Part shown: positions 45,235-57,700 of the stretch, one piece after another | How positions within the stretch are numbered: position 1 is the stretch's first letter | How the letters are laid out: the number at the start of each line of letters is the position of its first letter | Assembly (NCBI GenBank): GCA_013076295.1 | Contig: RQOL01000772.1 | Location: 1,054,001-1,118,000, forward strand | From: Sanderia malayensis | Lineage: Eukaryota; Cnidaria; Scyphozoa; Semaeostomeae; Pelagiidae | Direction: 5' to 3' | DNA: 64,000 nucleotides | The notes under the pieces: generated by a model | Databases searched by the model: none | The model's input: only the letters and a program-made list of their open reading frames with translations | What the model was told of the DNA's origin: nothing | Made by a program: the position numbers and the translations under genes

Positions 45235-46296
45235 ATGTTTAAGAAATGGAAGGAAAAGGATATCGAAAAGGAGAAGAAGGAGAAGAAATATGCAAGCAAA
45301 CCTCGAGGTGATAAGGAAAAGAAATCCTTCGGCGATGTCCTTGCTGGGTATGAAAACATATCTTCTCCTTCGCCAAAGGAGAAAGAGAAAGGAGTTTTTG
45401 GATTTGGTGGTCGGAAAACTCAAAGTGAAAGGCGGAAAAGGGACGAAGAAGCTTCGTCTGCAGCAAGAAGAAATGTTTACAAGCAAAGAATATCGGTTGA
45501 CAGTGAGAGTAGAGATATCCCAGCTGGAGTAAATGGAAGAACGGGCCTAAATGGAGGTGGAGAAGTCCGTGGGCCTGCTGGCAAAAATGATGCAGATCAT
45601 GAGCACGACAGAAGAGCTTCGCAACGGAAAAGCAGTTTCACTGTTGATGTAAAATCTTCGAGTGTCAACAGAAACGGGAGAGATAATCCAGCAGCAGATA
45701 GAAAAGAAAGAATCAAAGCAGCTTCCGGATCTGAGGTGACTGTCAACATTGGCCTAGGCTCAGAAATAATGGCTGGTCTTGGAAACGGAACAAGAGAATT
45801 TCTTGTTAAGAGGGCATCTTCTGATAAAAAGACAACAATGGATAATGATAATAAAGTTCAGGGTGTTAATTTGTATTTGCCAGAATTACAAACTGTTGGC
45901 TTTGAAAATGGAAGAATTTTGAAATTAAAGCGACGGCCTATAGGGGATTTTGGTTTTGTTCTGAGGAGATCAACCCTCTCAGGCGATAATACGAAAACTA
46001 TCCATCTTGCTGAACCTCTCGCAGAAGAACACAACACAGGCTTGATGCCCGGCGATAGACTTGTAGAAGTCAATGGATTAAATGTTGAAAATTCAACGAG
46101 GGATCAAATTATCAACAGCATTGCTGCATCTGGTGATGAGGTCTCTATAAAGGTTGTCCCCGTTCCCGAGTTAGCAGAACTTTCTTCAAGAACAACCGAA
46201 GTTGAGCTTTCTCAAAGCAATAATAATAAAGTTTCACCAACAAGCAAAGGCTTTTCGTTAGCTCGAAGTGGAAGCATGCGAAGTAAGAGATCAAAG
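45235..46296 (+). other. MYO18A: MYO18 exon 1: KE-rich N-terminus and PDZ domain
   Basis: Single 1062-nt exon, residues 1-354. The first 25 residues are mostly Lys/Glu. Residues about 30-215 are polar and probably disordered. The PDZ carries [20 protein letters not shown] with GDFGF at the carboxylate-binding position, then [40 protein letters not shown] and [17 protein letters not shown], closely matching the MYO18A PDZ and the ensuing PELSELS motif. Confidence 0.92.
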
Positions 46297-49200
46297 GTAA
46301 GGTCTCAGTGTTTTCTGTTATTATTTCTTGTAGTTAATCATCCATATTTCTCATAAGTCCTGACATAATATTCTCTTTAGCTTTACCATAAGTCGTATTA
46401 TACATTATGTATACAATAATTTTATATACTTATATACATCAATTATGGCATTAATAATAATAAAGCCTGGGCATAATTGGTTTAGTAATTTTGCAGTAAC
46501 ACCCAGAGAATTCACAAGCATTAAATTTAAGGTTAGAAGATATAAGTCAAACTCCTTCCTGGAATAAAAGATCGGCCCTCCCCTTTCAGCCATCATGGTT
46601 TATTCATGCGACCCTTTTGCGGTTAGGGTGCTAAACATTTTCTGGCTTCGAATAGCATGTGCATAGAGCCCCTCATTTGAATTTCTAGATGATGCAGGCC
46701 TCCTTTGTGCTAGATGCCCCTTGCCCCTTGGCCACTATTTGTAACTCTTATTTTCATCAACCATTTCGACAATACACTTTTGATTGCTGCACTGGAGTAT
46801 AACCATTTTAGTTATTCGGTGAGAAACATTGGTGTATATACTCAGAGCTAAAATAACGTAGAAGAGTGAAATAGATAGAAAATAAATAAATTGACAAAAA
46901 TGTAAAAAATCTCCCCCAATGTAAAAAACCTATTTTAATGATGTTATATTATTTTCCAATAACTCTTCACTAATATTAATCTTCAAATTTTTTCTTTCAC
47001 TTTGATAAAGTTAAATTAAATTAGTCTGAACCTATGAATTATGCTAAATTGATTCAGTACACTTCATTAATATCGGATAGAAGGTCAAAGAAATAAGATA
47101 CTATTTTGGTCTGTATTTGGTAAGCCACAAGACTGCGCTGGTTGCCATAAGTCCCAAACTGTGAACAGCTATTGAATACAGAAAAACACTCTAGCCGAAT
47201 TTTGCAAATTGCGTTTGGATATTTTTACGAGGCTCTCGTGTAAAATTTGCTGAAACTGTTCTGAATAATTCTCTTCCAGGCGAAATCTGATGCCGACATA
47301 GCATCAGAAAAGGCATGGCTTGATGCCGAAAAGGTTTGGCTGATCCACGCTGAAGGATTTTCAGCTGGCAGATTGTTGAAGCGAAAGAATGACAGTGCAA
47401 ACAACCTTGAAGATTCAAAGTGTCTCGTCAAGCTTGATCACGGAGGAGAAGTGATTGAAGTTGAGGAGGAGCAAGTTGCAAAGGTTCGTCGTTGTTGTTG
47501 TTGTTGCTGTTATTGGTTTTGTATTCGCAACTCCATTGTTATTTAAGTATTATCCAGTACAATACATTTTCTTGTTTTCTCCGGAATATTAGCTGGTTAA
47601 AGAGAGGTGGAAGCAAGGAGGCATTTTAGTAGAATTTTTGACATGGCAAACCTGGATTGTATTCCTTTATTACGAACTGGCGCTAGGTCCTTGGAACTCC
47701 TTGAAACTGTTCGCAGTGCAATTTATTTTTGGTTTCACGAGTTTTTGATATCGCAAAATATTTCATTGGTTTCCTTCGATTCTCCTCTTATTGCACGCGC
47801 TCTAATATCAGGAAGCTTTGGCTAATTGATTGATGGGGGCGAATGTGATTTTTTAACAAGTCACTCGCGATCTCTATTCAGATGCTACTGATCATAGGCG
47901 CAAGAGAAAGAGGGACTCCCCCCGTCCAGTTCCACACAAGGGAATGTCAGTCCACACTTAAATTCACAATAATTCAGTCAAAGTTGGATTTGTAAAGCTC
48001 AGTTTTAATATAAACTAATACACAGTATTCACTGCTGTTTACTCTGGGAGAAAGATGCACCCCCCCCCCTCAAATATGAAGCGCTTCTACACCATTGGTA
48101 CTGATTTAAGGTGGAGTCTTGGGATAGCTTTGCGATTAAGATCGGTGTGATTACTAACTTGTTTACCGAATAAAGAGTTATTTACAACCACACGTTGAAT
48201 CGTATCTCTTCCTTTCTTCTATTATAAGGCATGCTGTGGTATCGTAGCTTCTATGGATCTATTATTGTTTATTATCAGGTTGATAAAGTCACGAAAACAC
48301 AAAGCATTTAATATTGTAGTTGCATAAGATTTGATACGATTCCTGCTGCACGTTAATTGAACCTCTCTGTTCAGACGTCTCAAATATGACGAGCTTCCCT
48401 CCATGATAAACCAACCATCCGATTTGTTTAACTACATCAAAACACAGTTTCGATTTAATTAACTAGTGATACAACCAGCTAGTTCTGGCTGCCTTTAAAG
48501 CTCTTTGTATTGAAACTGCACTGTCCCATCTACTTCTCTGTTATTGCGTTGCAGGCGAATCCTCCGCAGTTCGACCACGCAGAGGACCTCACGTGGTTAC
48601 GCCATCTGAACGAATCGGCCTGTCTTCACACATTGAGACAGAGATTCGGCAGCAATCTTATTCACACCTATGGAGGACCGAATCTCATGGTGATCAATCC
48701 AAGAGAACAGCTCAGCATATACACTGACAAGGTATGTGCATGCGTAACACCCTTACAATGAGCTTATATGCATTGAATTTGAATTGGAAGTGTTAGAATA
48801 ACCGGGGGATGAGTGAACTAGCATGTTATACATGTGTTCAACCCCCGTACTAAGTGGAGGTCTGTATTGATAGTGTTGTGGCAAATGCTTATGAAACCGG
48901 GTGTCTAATTGCTGCAATATGTAGTATCACCCTGGTTTTGTCATGATTTTGGTTGAGTTTGACCGGCAAATGCTTAAGCAACTCGGTGCCCATAGTTTTA
49001 TGTATTACCCTTGTCAATAATAGCTGTGTATTTTTGAATAGCTTACGTTTGCGAAGTAAGTTGTGCGGGCAATCGTCGTTCGAATAAAGATTTCACTATA
49101 CTACCATTAGCATAGTACAAGGTTATCAAGCAATATAGCAATAAGCGATAGAGCCCCGTAGACTTTGTAGACATCAGGTACAAAAGGGCCCTAAATCTTA

Positions 49201-52200
49201 TGTTTAGCTCAGGGACGTTTAATTTGCATGTTATCTTGTTATCACTTGTGAGAAGGCAATTAAAAAAGGGGCGAATTCTCTTCAGGTAATCGAGATGTTC
49301 CGTGGATGCAAACAAGAAGACATGCCTCCTCACATATACTCAATGGCGCAGACCTCATACCGCAACATGCAGGCAATGAGAACCGACCAGTCCATCATTC
49401 TTCTCGGCAGAAGTGGCTCGGGAAAGACGACCAATCTCAAGCACTTGGTCCGGTTTTACACCACTGCCACGTTGTCCACGAACAGCAATGTATCTGGTAA
49501 GGATCCCAATGGGGCGTCTATTGTAAATTTCTCACATCGTAGTATATATTTAACATCTATTTATTTTAAACGCCCCATTCCAATAACAGATGACCTGAAT
49601 AGTTTAATTAACGCCCTGTTCGTGACGCAAGTAGTTTATAAACGCTTGGGGCTTTAATGCGTGGCTGGTAAAATATGGCATATCTACTATTTAATGTCTT
49701 TATTGCAGTATTTGGTTTGCTTTTTTAGCTCAAAAAATGGAAGCTGCATTTTGTTTGTTGGAATCATTTGGCACTGCAAAAACTTACCTCTGCGATTCAG
49801 CATCAAGATTCTCACTGCTTCTCACTTTGGAATACGATATGGCTGACCTTCTGACTGGTGTCAACTTACAGGTACTGCTTTATATCGATTACCCCATCGC
49901 AGAAGGTTGTATTAAGTGAGTCGTTGGTAACCACACATTTGTGTATCACTGAAGGATTCCAATGGTCTTCAATTTACTCACAGAATCCAAGAAGTAATTT
50001 AATGCATTAGTTAACAACTAGAATGTAAAGAACTACAATTTCAAGTGAAAACAAATTCTAAGAGCATGGCATATTTACATGTAAAAGAATGCCATATTTA
50101 TACACCACAATAACATAATAGCAGGCCAACGTTGACTGGCGGTGTTCGTAATCATACTACTCCAAATCAAACGCATGTGCTCAGAAGTCTCGCCAAGGGA
50201 ACTGGGACCCAGACCCCCAGGAAGCCAACACTTCTAAACACAATGTAATACTGGTATTTTTCTCTTGTTCATAGACGTATCTGCTGGAGAAGACAAGGGT
50301 TATCAAACGACAACTTGGAGAATCATCATTCAAGATATTCTACGATCTGATTTTGGGATGTGATGAAAAGCTCAGGTATGTATGTATACCAACCAATCGC
50401 ATTGAAAAGTATTGTTAGCTTTAGACAGCAGTGTGTTTATTGCTTCAACGTTATTTATTTATTATTTGTCTTTTATTGATATTGTTTGTTTATTTTAGGA
50501 AAGAATTATATCTGAATGATACTTTGCAAGAGGACAATTCCTTCATAAATATTCTAGCCACGGTATGCACTCTTCTACCCTCTCTATAATGGAATTGCAT
50601 TACATCCCCAAAGCCTCCTTTATCTGATACACTTTAATTTATCATGTATGCAAATGTGAACAAAAACCAAGGTTTCAATTAATCGTTGCGCGCATTGTCA
50701 TTTTACATGCGCTTCTGGTATCAGCTTGCATGAGCTGCAGTGCTCACGGAAATGGAAATACCTGTTAAAATCTGTGTTGCAACGCTTGACAAGACTCTGC
50801 TATCCTATTGCAGGATATCGACCGAACCAAATGCTCTGATAGGTGGGTGGAACTTCAATTTGCACTGGAAGCACTCGATCTGTCTTCTGATGAAGCCAGA
50901 GGCCTCTGGGCGCCTATTGCTGCGATCTTTCACCTCGGTGCTGCAGGAATATCACCAGGTATACGCATGATCAATTTCTATCCCTCTCTATTTCATATCA
51001 CACATCAATAGGCAACTTTGCAAGCTTTCCTTTGAACCGAAGCAACGATGAAGCTGTCTAGAATAGTGTACATCTTTGTAGCTGTATCTCTAAGTCTATT
51101 TGGCTATGTAAGCTGTGTTTCTGCCCAAATATTTTCCAATGTATGTAAACTTATACAAGTTCCTTCTCCAACATCAGAATCATTCGTTGTCCAAGTGTGT
51201 TGAAATATTTTACTGAGTTTAATATACATATATTTTTCTGTATAACGTGTAAACTAGTGTTGATACGTGAGTTATATTGATGTTGGAATTGACTCATTTC
51301 TTTTCTTATTTCTTACCAAGGCACTTCAACCAGTCCTGCTGGCTTTGCTAATCAAAGAGCAGCCCAGAGAGCTGCAAATGCACTCGGAACGACCGAAAAC
51401 GAGTTGGCAAGAATTATTTTCTCGTCCGGATCATCTCCAAGCAAGCCACGACCATCCCCTGACAAGACACAAGACCCAACGCAAAACGCAACGCAGTCAG
51501 ACGTAAGCCAGGCATCTGTAGACATCTACCATGACTCATTGGAAGGCTTTGTTATGGGTCTGTACGTAGAGACGTTTTCTGCTCTTCTTCGACTCATCAA
51601 CAGGTATTTAATATGGAATATTAACTGCCATATGGCATACTTTCATATAACGAGTTTCTTAACATTCTTAACCATTTTACCATTTGAACTGCTTCAAAAA
51701 ATTACTCCCCGTTCAACAACCAACTTTTTTATTGTGATTATCTGTGGTTGTCCATTTTATTTGTTGTTGTCCAGTTTATTTGTTTTGTTTAGCTATCTCG
51801 TTTATTTGCGTTGTTTATTTGTCTCGTTTATTTATTTCGCTTATTTTCTTTGTTTATTTGTTTTGTTTATTTGTCTTTGTTATTTGTCTTATTTGTTTGT
51901 TCTGTTTATTTAGATGCATTTCAACATCAGCTAGAGTGAACTCCATGCTCCAAATATTGGATAGTCCTGGGTTCCAGGATCCAATTTCCGTGCATCCGAA
52001 GAGTAACGGTGGTACGTTTGAAGACCTCTGCTACAACTATGCATGCGAGAAGCTGCATTGGTTTCTTCACTTTGCCACATTCACGTCTCAGCTGGAACGA
52101 TACAACAGGGTACGCTATAGATTCGACCTTCTCAAATTCAAATGTAGGGCTTACGATTCTTTATATTTCAGGTCTGCACAGGGCTCTATCGCATGTTAAT

Positions 52201-54716
52201 TGATAAATAACTCCACGATGCTCGATAACTCTACGATGCTTATTGTTGTACAGTTGTTGTACAGCGAAACCTTTATTTAGATGACTACCCGTGCAACTCA
52301 CTTCTCGATGTGGCGAACTAGATCCGTGGTCTATTGAGCTGTTTTAATTAACACTCTATGCAGTAAATTCTGATATACCGCAATTCCACAGGGGGGAGTA
52401 TTGGAAAGAGGGACTTAGTAGGGCTTAAGGGGGGTGGCTTAATGGAGCTTTTGCTGTATCTAGATATTTTTGGTTTTATTTAACGTTTGTTCTATCTGTA
52501 TCACACTCTACCTTAATTGGTGGATTCAATGTTCTTATTATGCTCTTGTCTGTACCCTGTTATTAATTACTTCTTAAATGCTATTTTCATTGCAGGAAAA
52601 CATCGACTGTAATTTTGAATTGGAGGATTCTGTACCACCCAATGCAACGCTTGCTGCTTTAGACAGGCTGAATTCGGTAAGAAATCGCGTATTAGTTACT
52701 CAACCAGTCCTTTCTCTTTTTCTACTTTTTAGGCCTTCTGAATAGGGTCTCATTGATTTACCTCGCCAGAGCACGTTTAGGAAACTATTGAATAAGATAT
52801 CTTCTGGGAGTGGATATCATGATAGGATGCTATATGCCTCTCCTTCCCTAAAGCCTGGTTTCCATATAGTCGTTGAGGGTCGCTCAAAGGATTAAAATCA
52901 ACTTTGGACAATGTCTCTGTGTGATTTTTAATCCTTTAGCGACCCTCAACGACTATATGGAACCAAGCTTTACAGTGTCTTTTGTGTAATTTATTCATTT
53001 TGATTGATTTGTTAATTTTATATCTTCGCCAATTTGAGTAGTGACTTGTGTTGCGAATTCTTCTGCGTAGGACCACAGAAGACCGTACGCGGAGAAGAAT
53101 GATCCGCGCGGGATATTCTGGATACTTGAAGACGAAGCAATGCGATCATCGACTGATAATGTAGGACTAGTTGAGAAAATCATCATGCAGCACGGGCATG
53201 CAAAAGGTATTGCTCTATCTTAACCGAGGTTGTTTTTTATAAAGCAAGATCTAGCCAACTACAGTTGATATTTTTCTTATCAATTCCTTGTAAATCTTTC
53301 AGTGATTATCTACAATTACATTACCATTGAGTATCCTATGCTGTAACCTCAAACTGACTTTATTCCTGTTACCCAGATGCCTCATTTGTTTTATACTTAG
53401 CTTTATCTTCAACTTCATCCTTAACTTTATTCTCAACGATATAATCTTTATTCTCAACTGTATTATCAACTATATTTAATATTATCCTGAACTGTATTTC
53501 AATTTTATCCCCAACTCTATTTCAACTTCATCTTCAACTCTATTTCAACTTTATTATCAACTCTATTTTAACTTTATCTTCAACTCTATTTCAACGTTAT
53601 TTTCATTCTTATCTAGATGGCTCAATGGTAAGACCAGGACAATACAGTGACACTTTCAAGCTTTCCCACCTCCAAAAGACTGTCGATGTTACGTATTGTA
53701 CGGATGGCTGGTTGAAAAGGGTCAAGGAACACCCAGCGATCAAAATGGCTTACAATCTACTTACTGAATCCAAAAAGTAAGTTTAGTACAATACCAGTAT
53801 TGATTTAGCAAATTCCTTTTTCGCACAGCTAGCGCCACTGTGCAATGAGCTATATAACTACCTGCTTCCTTGCATTGCTTCATTGTAAAGTTTACTTTGG
53901 GTCTAATTAACTGAAGTAGGTTTTTTGTCCCTTTAAGATTGGGCATAATGGGTGATCAGATAGTCAATTGTCAAATTATCTAGATTAGTTATGAAGCCGT
54001 GGAATGAATTTTAATAGAGTTTGAGGAAACTTGTGAGTTAATTTTGCCCAAAACAAACAGATTACAGGATATTGTGGTATTTGCAGCGTCGAAGAAAGAA
54101 TAAAGCTTTATATAATTTGTTCTTTTAAGACTACTCCCATAGGTCCAATCTTTTTCACTGCCCCTATTACATATTAATGGCGTGCACCATCAGTGTGATG
54201 CCTTATGGGTCTTATTGATTAATATTTAGATGTAGATAGCTGCACGTTCATGAGTTTGTTGATGTGGTATGTTTTGTACAACAGGCACCATGTTGCTGAT
54301 TTGTACGTTGGTCACAGATCCGGTGTTCTTCAGGTCGAGATAGCAAGGACGCGTAGCGTAAAGAAACGCTCCTCTCACGGCCCAACCATCCCAGCCATCA
54401 AGAAAAACTCCGCTTGCATGCTGCTCAAAATGCAAATGGTATGTTTTGATATGCTTAAAATAGAACCAAATGTTATCTACATCTTCATGTTTGATATTAT
54501 TTGATGTGCTACTACTACTACCGCTACTACTACCACTCCTACTACTACTACTACTGCTACTACTATTGCTACTACTACTACTACTGCTACTACTACTACT
54601 ACTACTGCTACTACTACTACTGCTACTACTACGACTACTACCATCATTACTACTGCTACTACTACCACCACTCCCACCTCTACTACTACCACTCCTTCTA
54701 CCACTCCTACTACGAC

Positions 54717-54749
<33 letters not shown>

Positions 54750-57700
54750 TATTATTACTACTGCTACTACTACTACCACTACTACGACTGCTATTTCAAA
54801 GAATGACACCTCGTTTTCTAACTCTACTAGCTACTACTACCACTACTACTACTATTATTACTACTACTACTACTACTACCACTACTACTACTATTACTAC
54901 TACTACTACTACTACTACCACTACTACTACTATTACTACTACTACTAGTAGTAGTGCTACTACTTCGTTTACTATCCACTACTAGTGGATCTCAGAGACG
55001 GGGCTTAATATATAGGGGGTTTAATCGAGATTGTGGCTCAATAGAGATGTTACGGTAAATGTCGTACATACCTTGTAATACTTTTTTGCTTGATTGTACA
55101 GGACACTGTGCTTGAGACACTGCGAAGAACCAATTGCCGATTTGTGCATTGTTTCTTGTCTGACGCCGATGCGGGTACACCGAGCTCCCTCCCGAGAAGT
55201 CCCGGTGCACAAAAGACCCCCCCGAAGACGATGCTTAATGTGCCACTTTTGAGAAAACAGTTCAGAAGTTCCAGGGTGTTGCAGGGAATACGAATGCACA
55301 GACAAGGTATTTTGATATGTAGATGACATTGATATCTTGTTTGTTGACTCTCCCGCGAATGTCCAAACAACCCATTGGTGGTAGAATGAAGAATGGTATG
55401 ATTTCAGGGGGTTAATGTCAGTGTGTGTGCCGTTTTTGATTGACTTGATGGATGACTACGTGAAATTATGAGCGCACAGCGTCACTGAAGGAGCTACTAT
55501 TACAATTTTTAGGTTATCCTGAGTTTATGGCTTTCGGTGAGTTCCGACGCCGTTTCGCCAATTTGCTGCCTCGCAATGAGATACAAAACGAGCCAGTACT
55601 GGACGAGAAGCAGGTAACGAGGGATTTCTGAATTATATCATCTCAAGTGATTTGCACTCTCTCTCTCTCTTTCCTTGCTATTTCCAGCACCGTAAAAGAA
55701 GCATTGCTTGTCTTCAGACCTTTGTATCTGTTTCCATTTAATTTCAATAATCTGGTATAGAAACGATCTTAATGATTACAAGATGGCAGTACTGTTTACT
55801 ATCGGCATCAGAGTTCATCCCCAAATTACCTTTTATTTACTGCCAGCTTAGTTAAAACCGCGCGAATTATCCGAAATTAATCCAGCTTCGATGCAATTTC
55901 ATCTCAAACTCAGCAGTTCCAGATGTTTAGTTCGTTACATCGTGATTCAATTTTGTTCAGCTCTTTTCAGTGGAGTCAAAGCTCTATTTCACCGACTATT
56001 GATTTAACGGACCATTATGTGGATTAAGAACCTTGCACAAGCTTATCTTATAGTACTTCCGAAAGTTCCTACTATCAGTTGTTGTTTGTGTACGAGCTGT
56101 GTCGCACGAAACTGTAGATCTTTTTTGTTTACAATTTTTCTTCCGTTTTGCAAAAAGGCTGCTTTTTTTACTTTGTTCTTCCTTGCTTGTTGTTCAGGTT
56201 GTCGAGAAAATGGTGGAGCAATTGGAACTCGACAAACGAAGTTACAGAATTGGTCTAAGCCAGGTTTGTTGTTATTAATCGAGTATTTTTATTAAATACT
56301 TTTTACTCTCTGGATTTCAAATAATCATCTTTCAAAATCACCGACAACGACTCGACTGCACGTGAAACACGATAATTTTATCACTTTTTAGCATGCATAC
56401 TTTTTAGTAAACATTTTCGTGCATTGTATTTCTACCTGAGCGTCCTGAAAAATTTGTTCAAGTTCTTTCCTTTTCTTATCTTATTTTAATTTGAATATAT
56501 TTACATCAAGCTTCTAGCTAATATATAAATACAACAAGCTAATCTAATTCGAATAATTTTGCAAATACATATATTAACATAAATCATGCAAAACGGATTT
56601 ATCAAAATACGTTCTAAATTACAAACAAATAACAAGACAAAAATGATAATATATATGAAAGTTTGCTCAGAAATCACGCACCTTCAACCTTACAGTTTTC
56701 AAGATTGAAAACTGCTAGGTTGAAGGTCTTTTAATAGAAGCGATGAAGACCATGTATTATTATTTAATTTACTGTTTGATGTGATGTTTATGAAATTTTT
56801 TCCTTCACAGATTTTCTTTAGGTCAGGCAGTTTGCCTCAGTTGGAAGATGCTAGAGATGAAAAGCTGAACGGCACCATTATCGGATTTCAGGCACTTTGT
56901 AGAGGCTACATAGGTCGAAAAAATGTCAAGAAGTTGAAGGTTAGCATAACAGTGACTAATTACAACCTTTATGTTTTTTCCTGTGACATTTCTTTCTTTG
57001 TATATTGACAGTTATTCAGCTCAATTCAAGAGCTACTGTGTTATTTGTTTAATTATATTCTGAGTTGCACTTTTAATTACGTACAGAGCTGCATTCCAAG
57101 TTGCATTCTGAGCTGGATTCCGAGCTGCATTCTCAGTTGCATTCTGAGCTGCATTCTCAGTTGCATTCTCAGTTGCATTCTTAATTTTGCTCATGTGTTC
57201 ACACCTTGTTTACTTCCAGAATAGCTTACTTAATTATTGACATCATTGCTTACCAAGTTCTATGTTTAGTTCCTGAATGGCTGATTACTTAGTTGCTAAT
57301 TAGTTGTTCGTTTGACTGCCTCCTTAGCCATTTTAATTGTTTCTTGTCACTTTGCTATCTTTGTTTACTCATTTCCTTGCCTCAATATTTAATTTTATTG
57401 TTTTTTTGGTCATTTGACTATTTTTGTATATTATACTAAATGTTTTCTTTTTCAGGTCCAGGTGATAGCAATCACTTGCTTGCAGAGGAATGTTCGTAAG
57501 TACATGTCCGTCAAGAACTGGGAATGGTGGAAATTGTACACAAAAGTCGCTCCTCTCCTTGATGTCCACCGAACAGAAGAGGAATTAAAAAGTAAAACGG
57601 TATGCACAGCCTTAAATTTAGAAATGTAGAGATCGTCGGAGAATAAAGAAACATCTTATATACATTTGATATTATGAAATTTTATATTAGCATCGGTCAT

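Larger units (their letters stand above)
47280..56263 (+). other. MYO18A: MYO18 exons 2-17: myosin motor domain
   Basis: Exons: 47280-47483, 48555-48731, 49286-49496, 49729-49871, 50275-50375, 50499-50562, 50814-50958, 51321-51603, 51914-52109, 52596-52676, 53071-53206, 53617-53776, 54285-54438, 55102-55306, 55513-55613, 56198-56263. The SH3-like start has [19 protein letters not shown]. The P-loop GRSGSGKTT (residues 522-530) is intact. Switch I reads CDSASRF instead of the canonical NxNSSRF, and switch II reads DSPGFQ instead of DIxGFE; both are typical of class XVIII. Also present: [33 protein letters not shown] and the converter YRIGLSQ. Consistent with a motor that binds nucleotide poorly or does not hydrolyse it. 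Confidence 0.92.

Noticed and set aside
54470..54985. Long poly-Leu/Thr, poly-Tyr and poly-Val open frames on both strands
   Set aside because: They are products of the ACT triplet array, which has no stops in several frames and lies inside a MYO18 intron.
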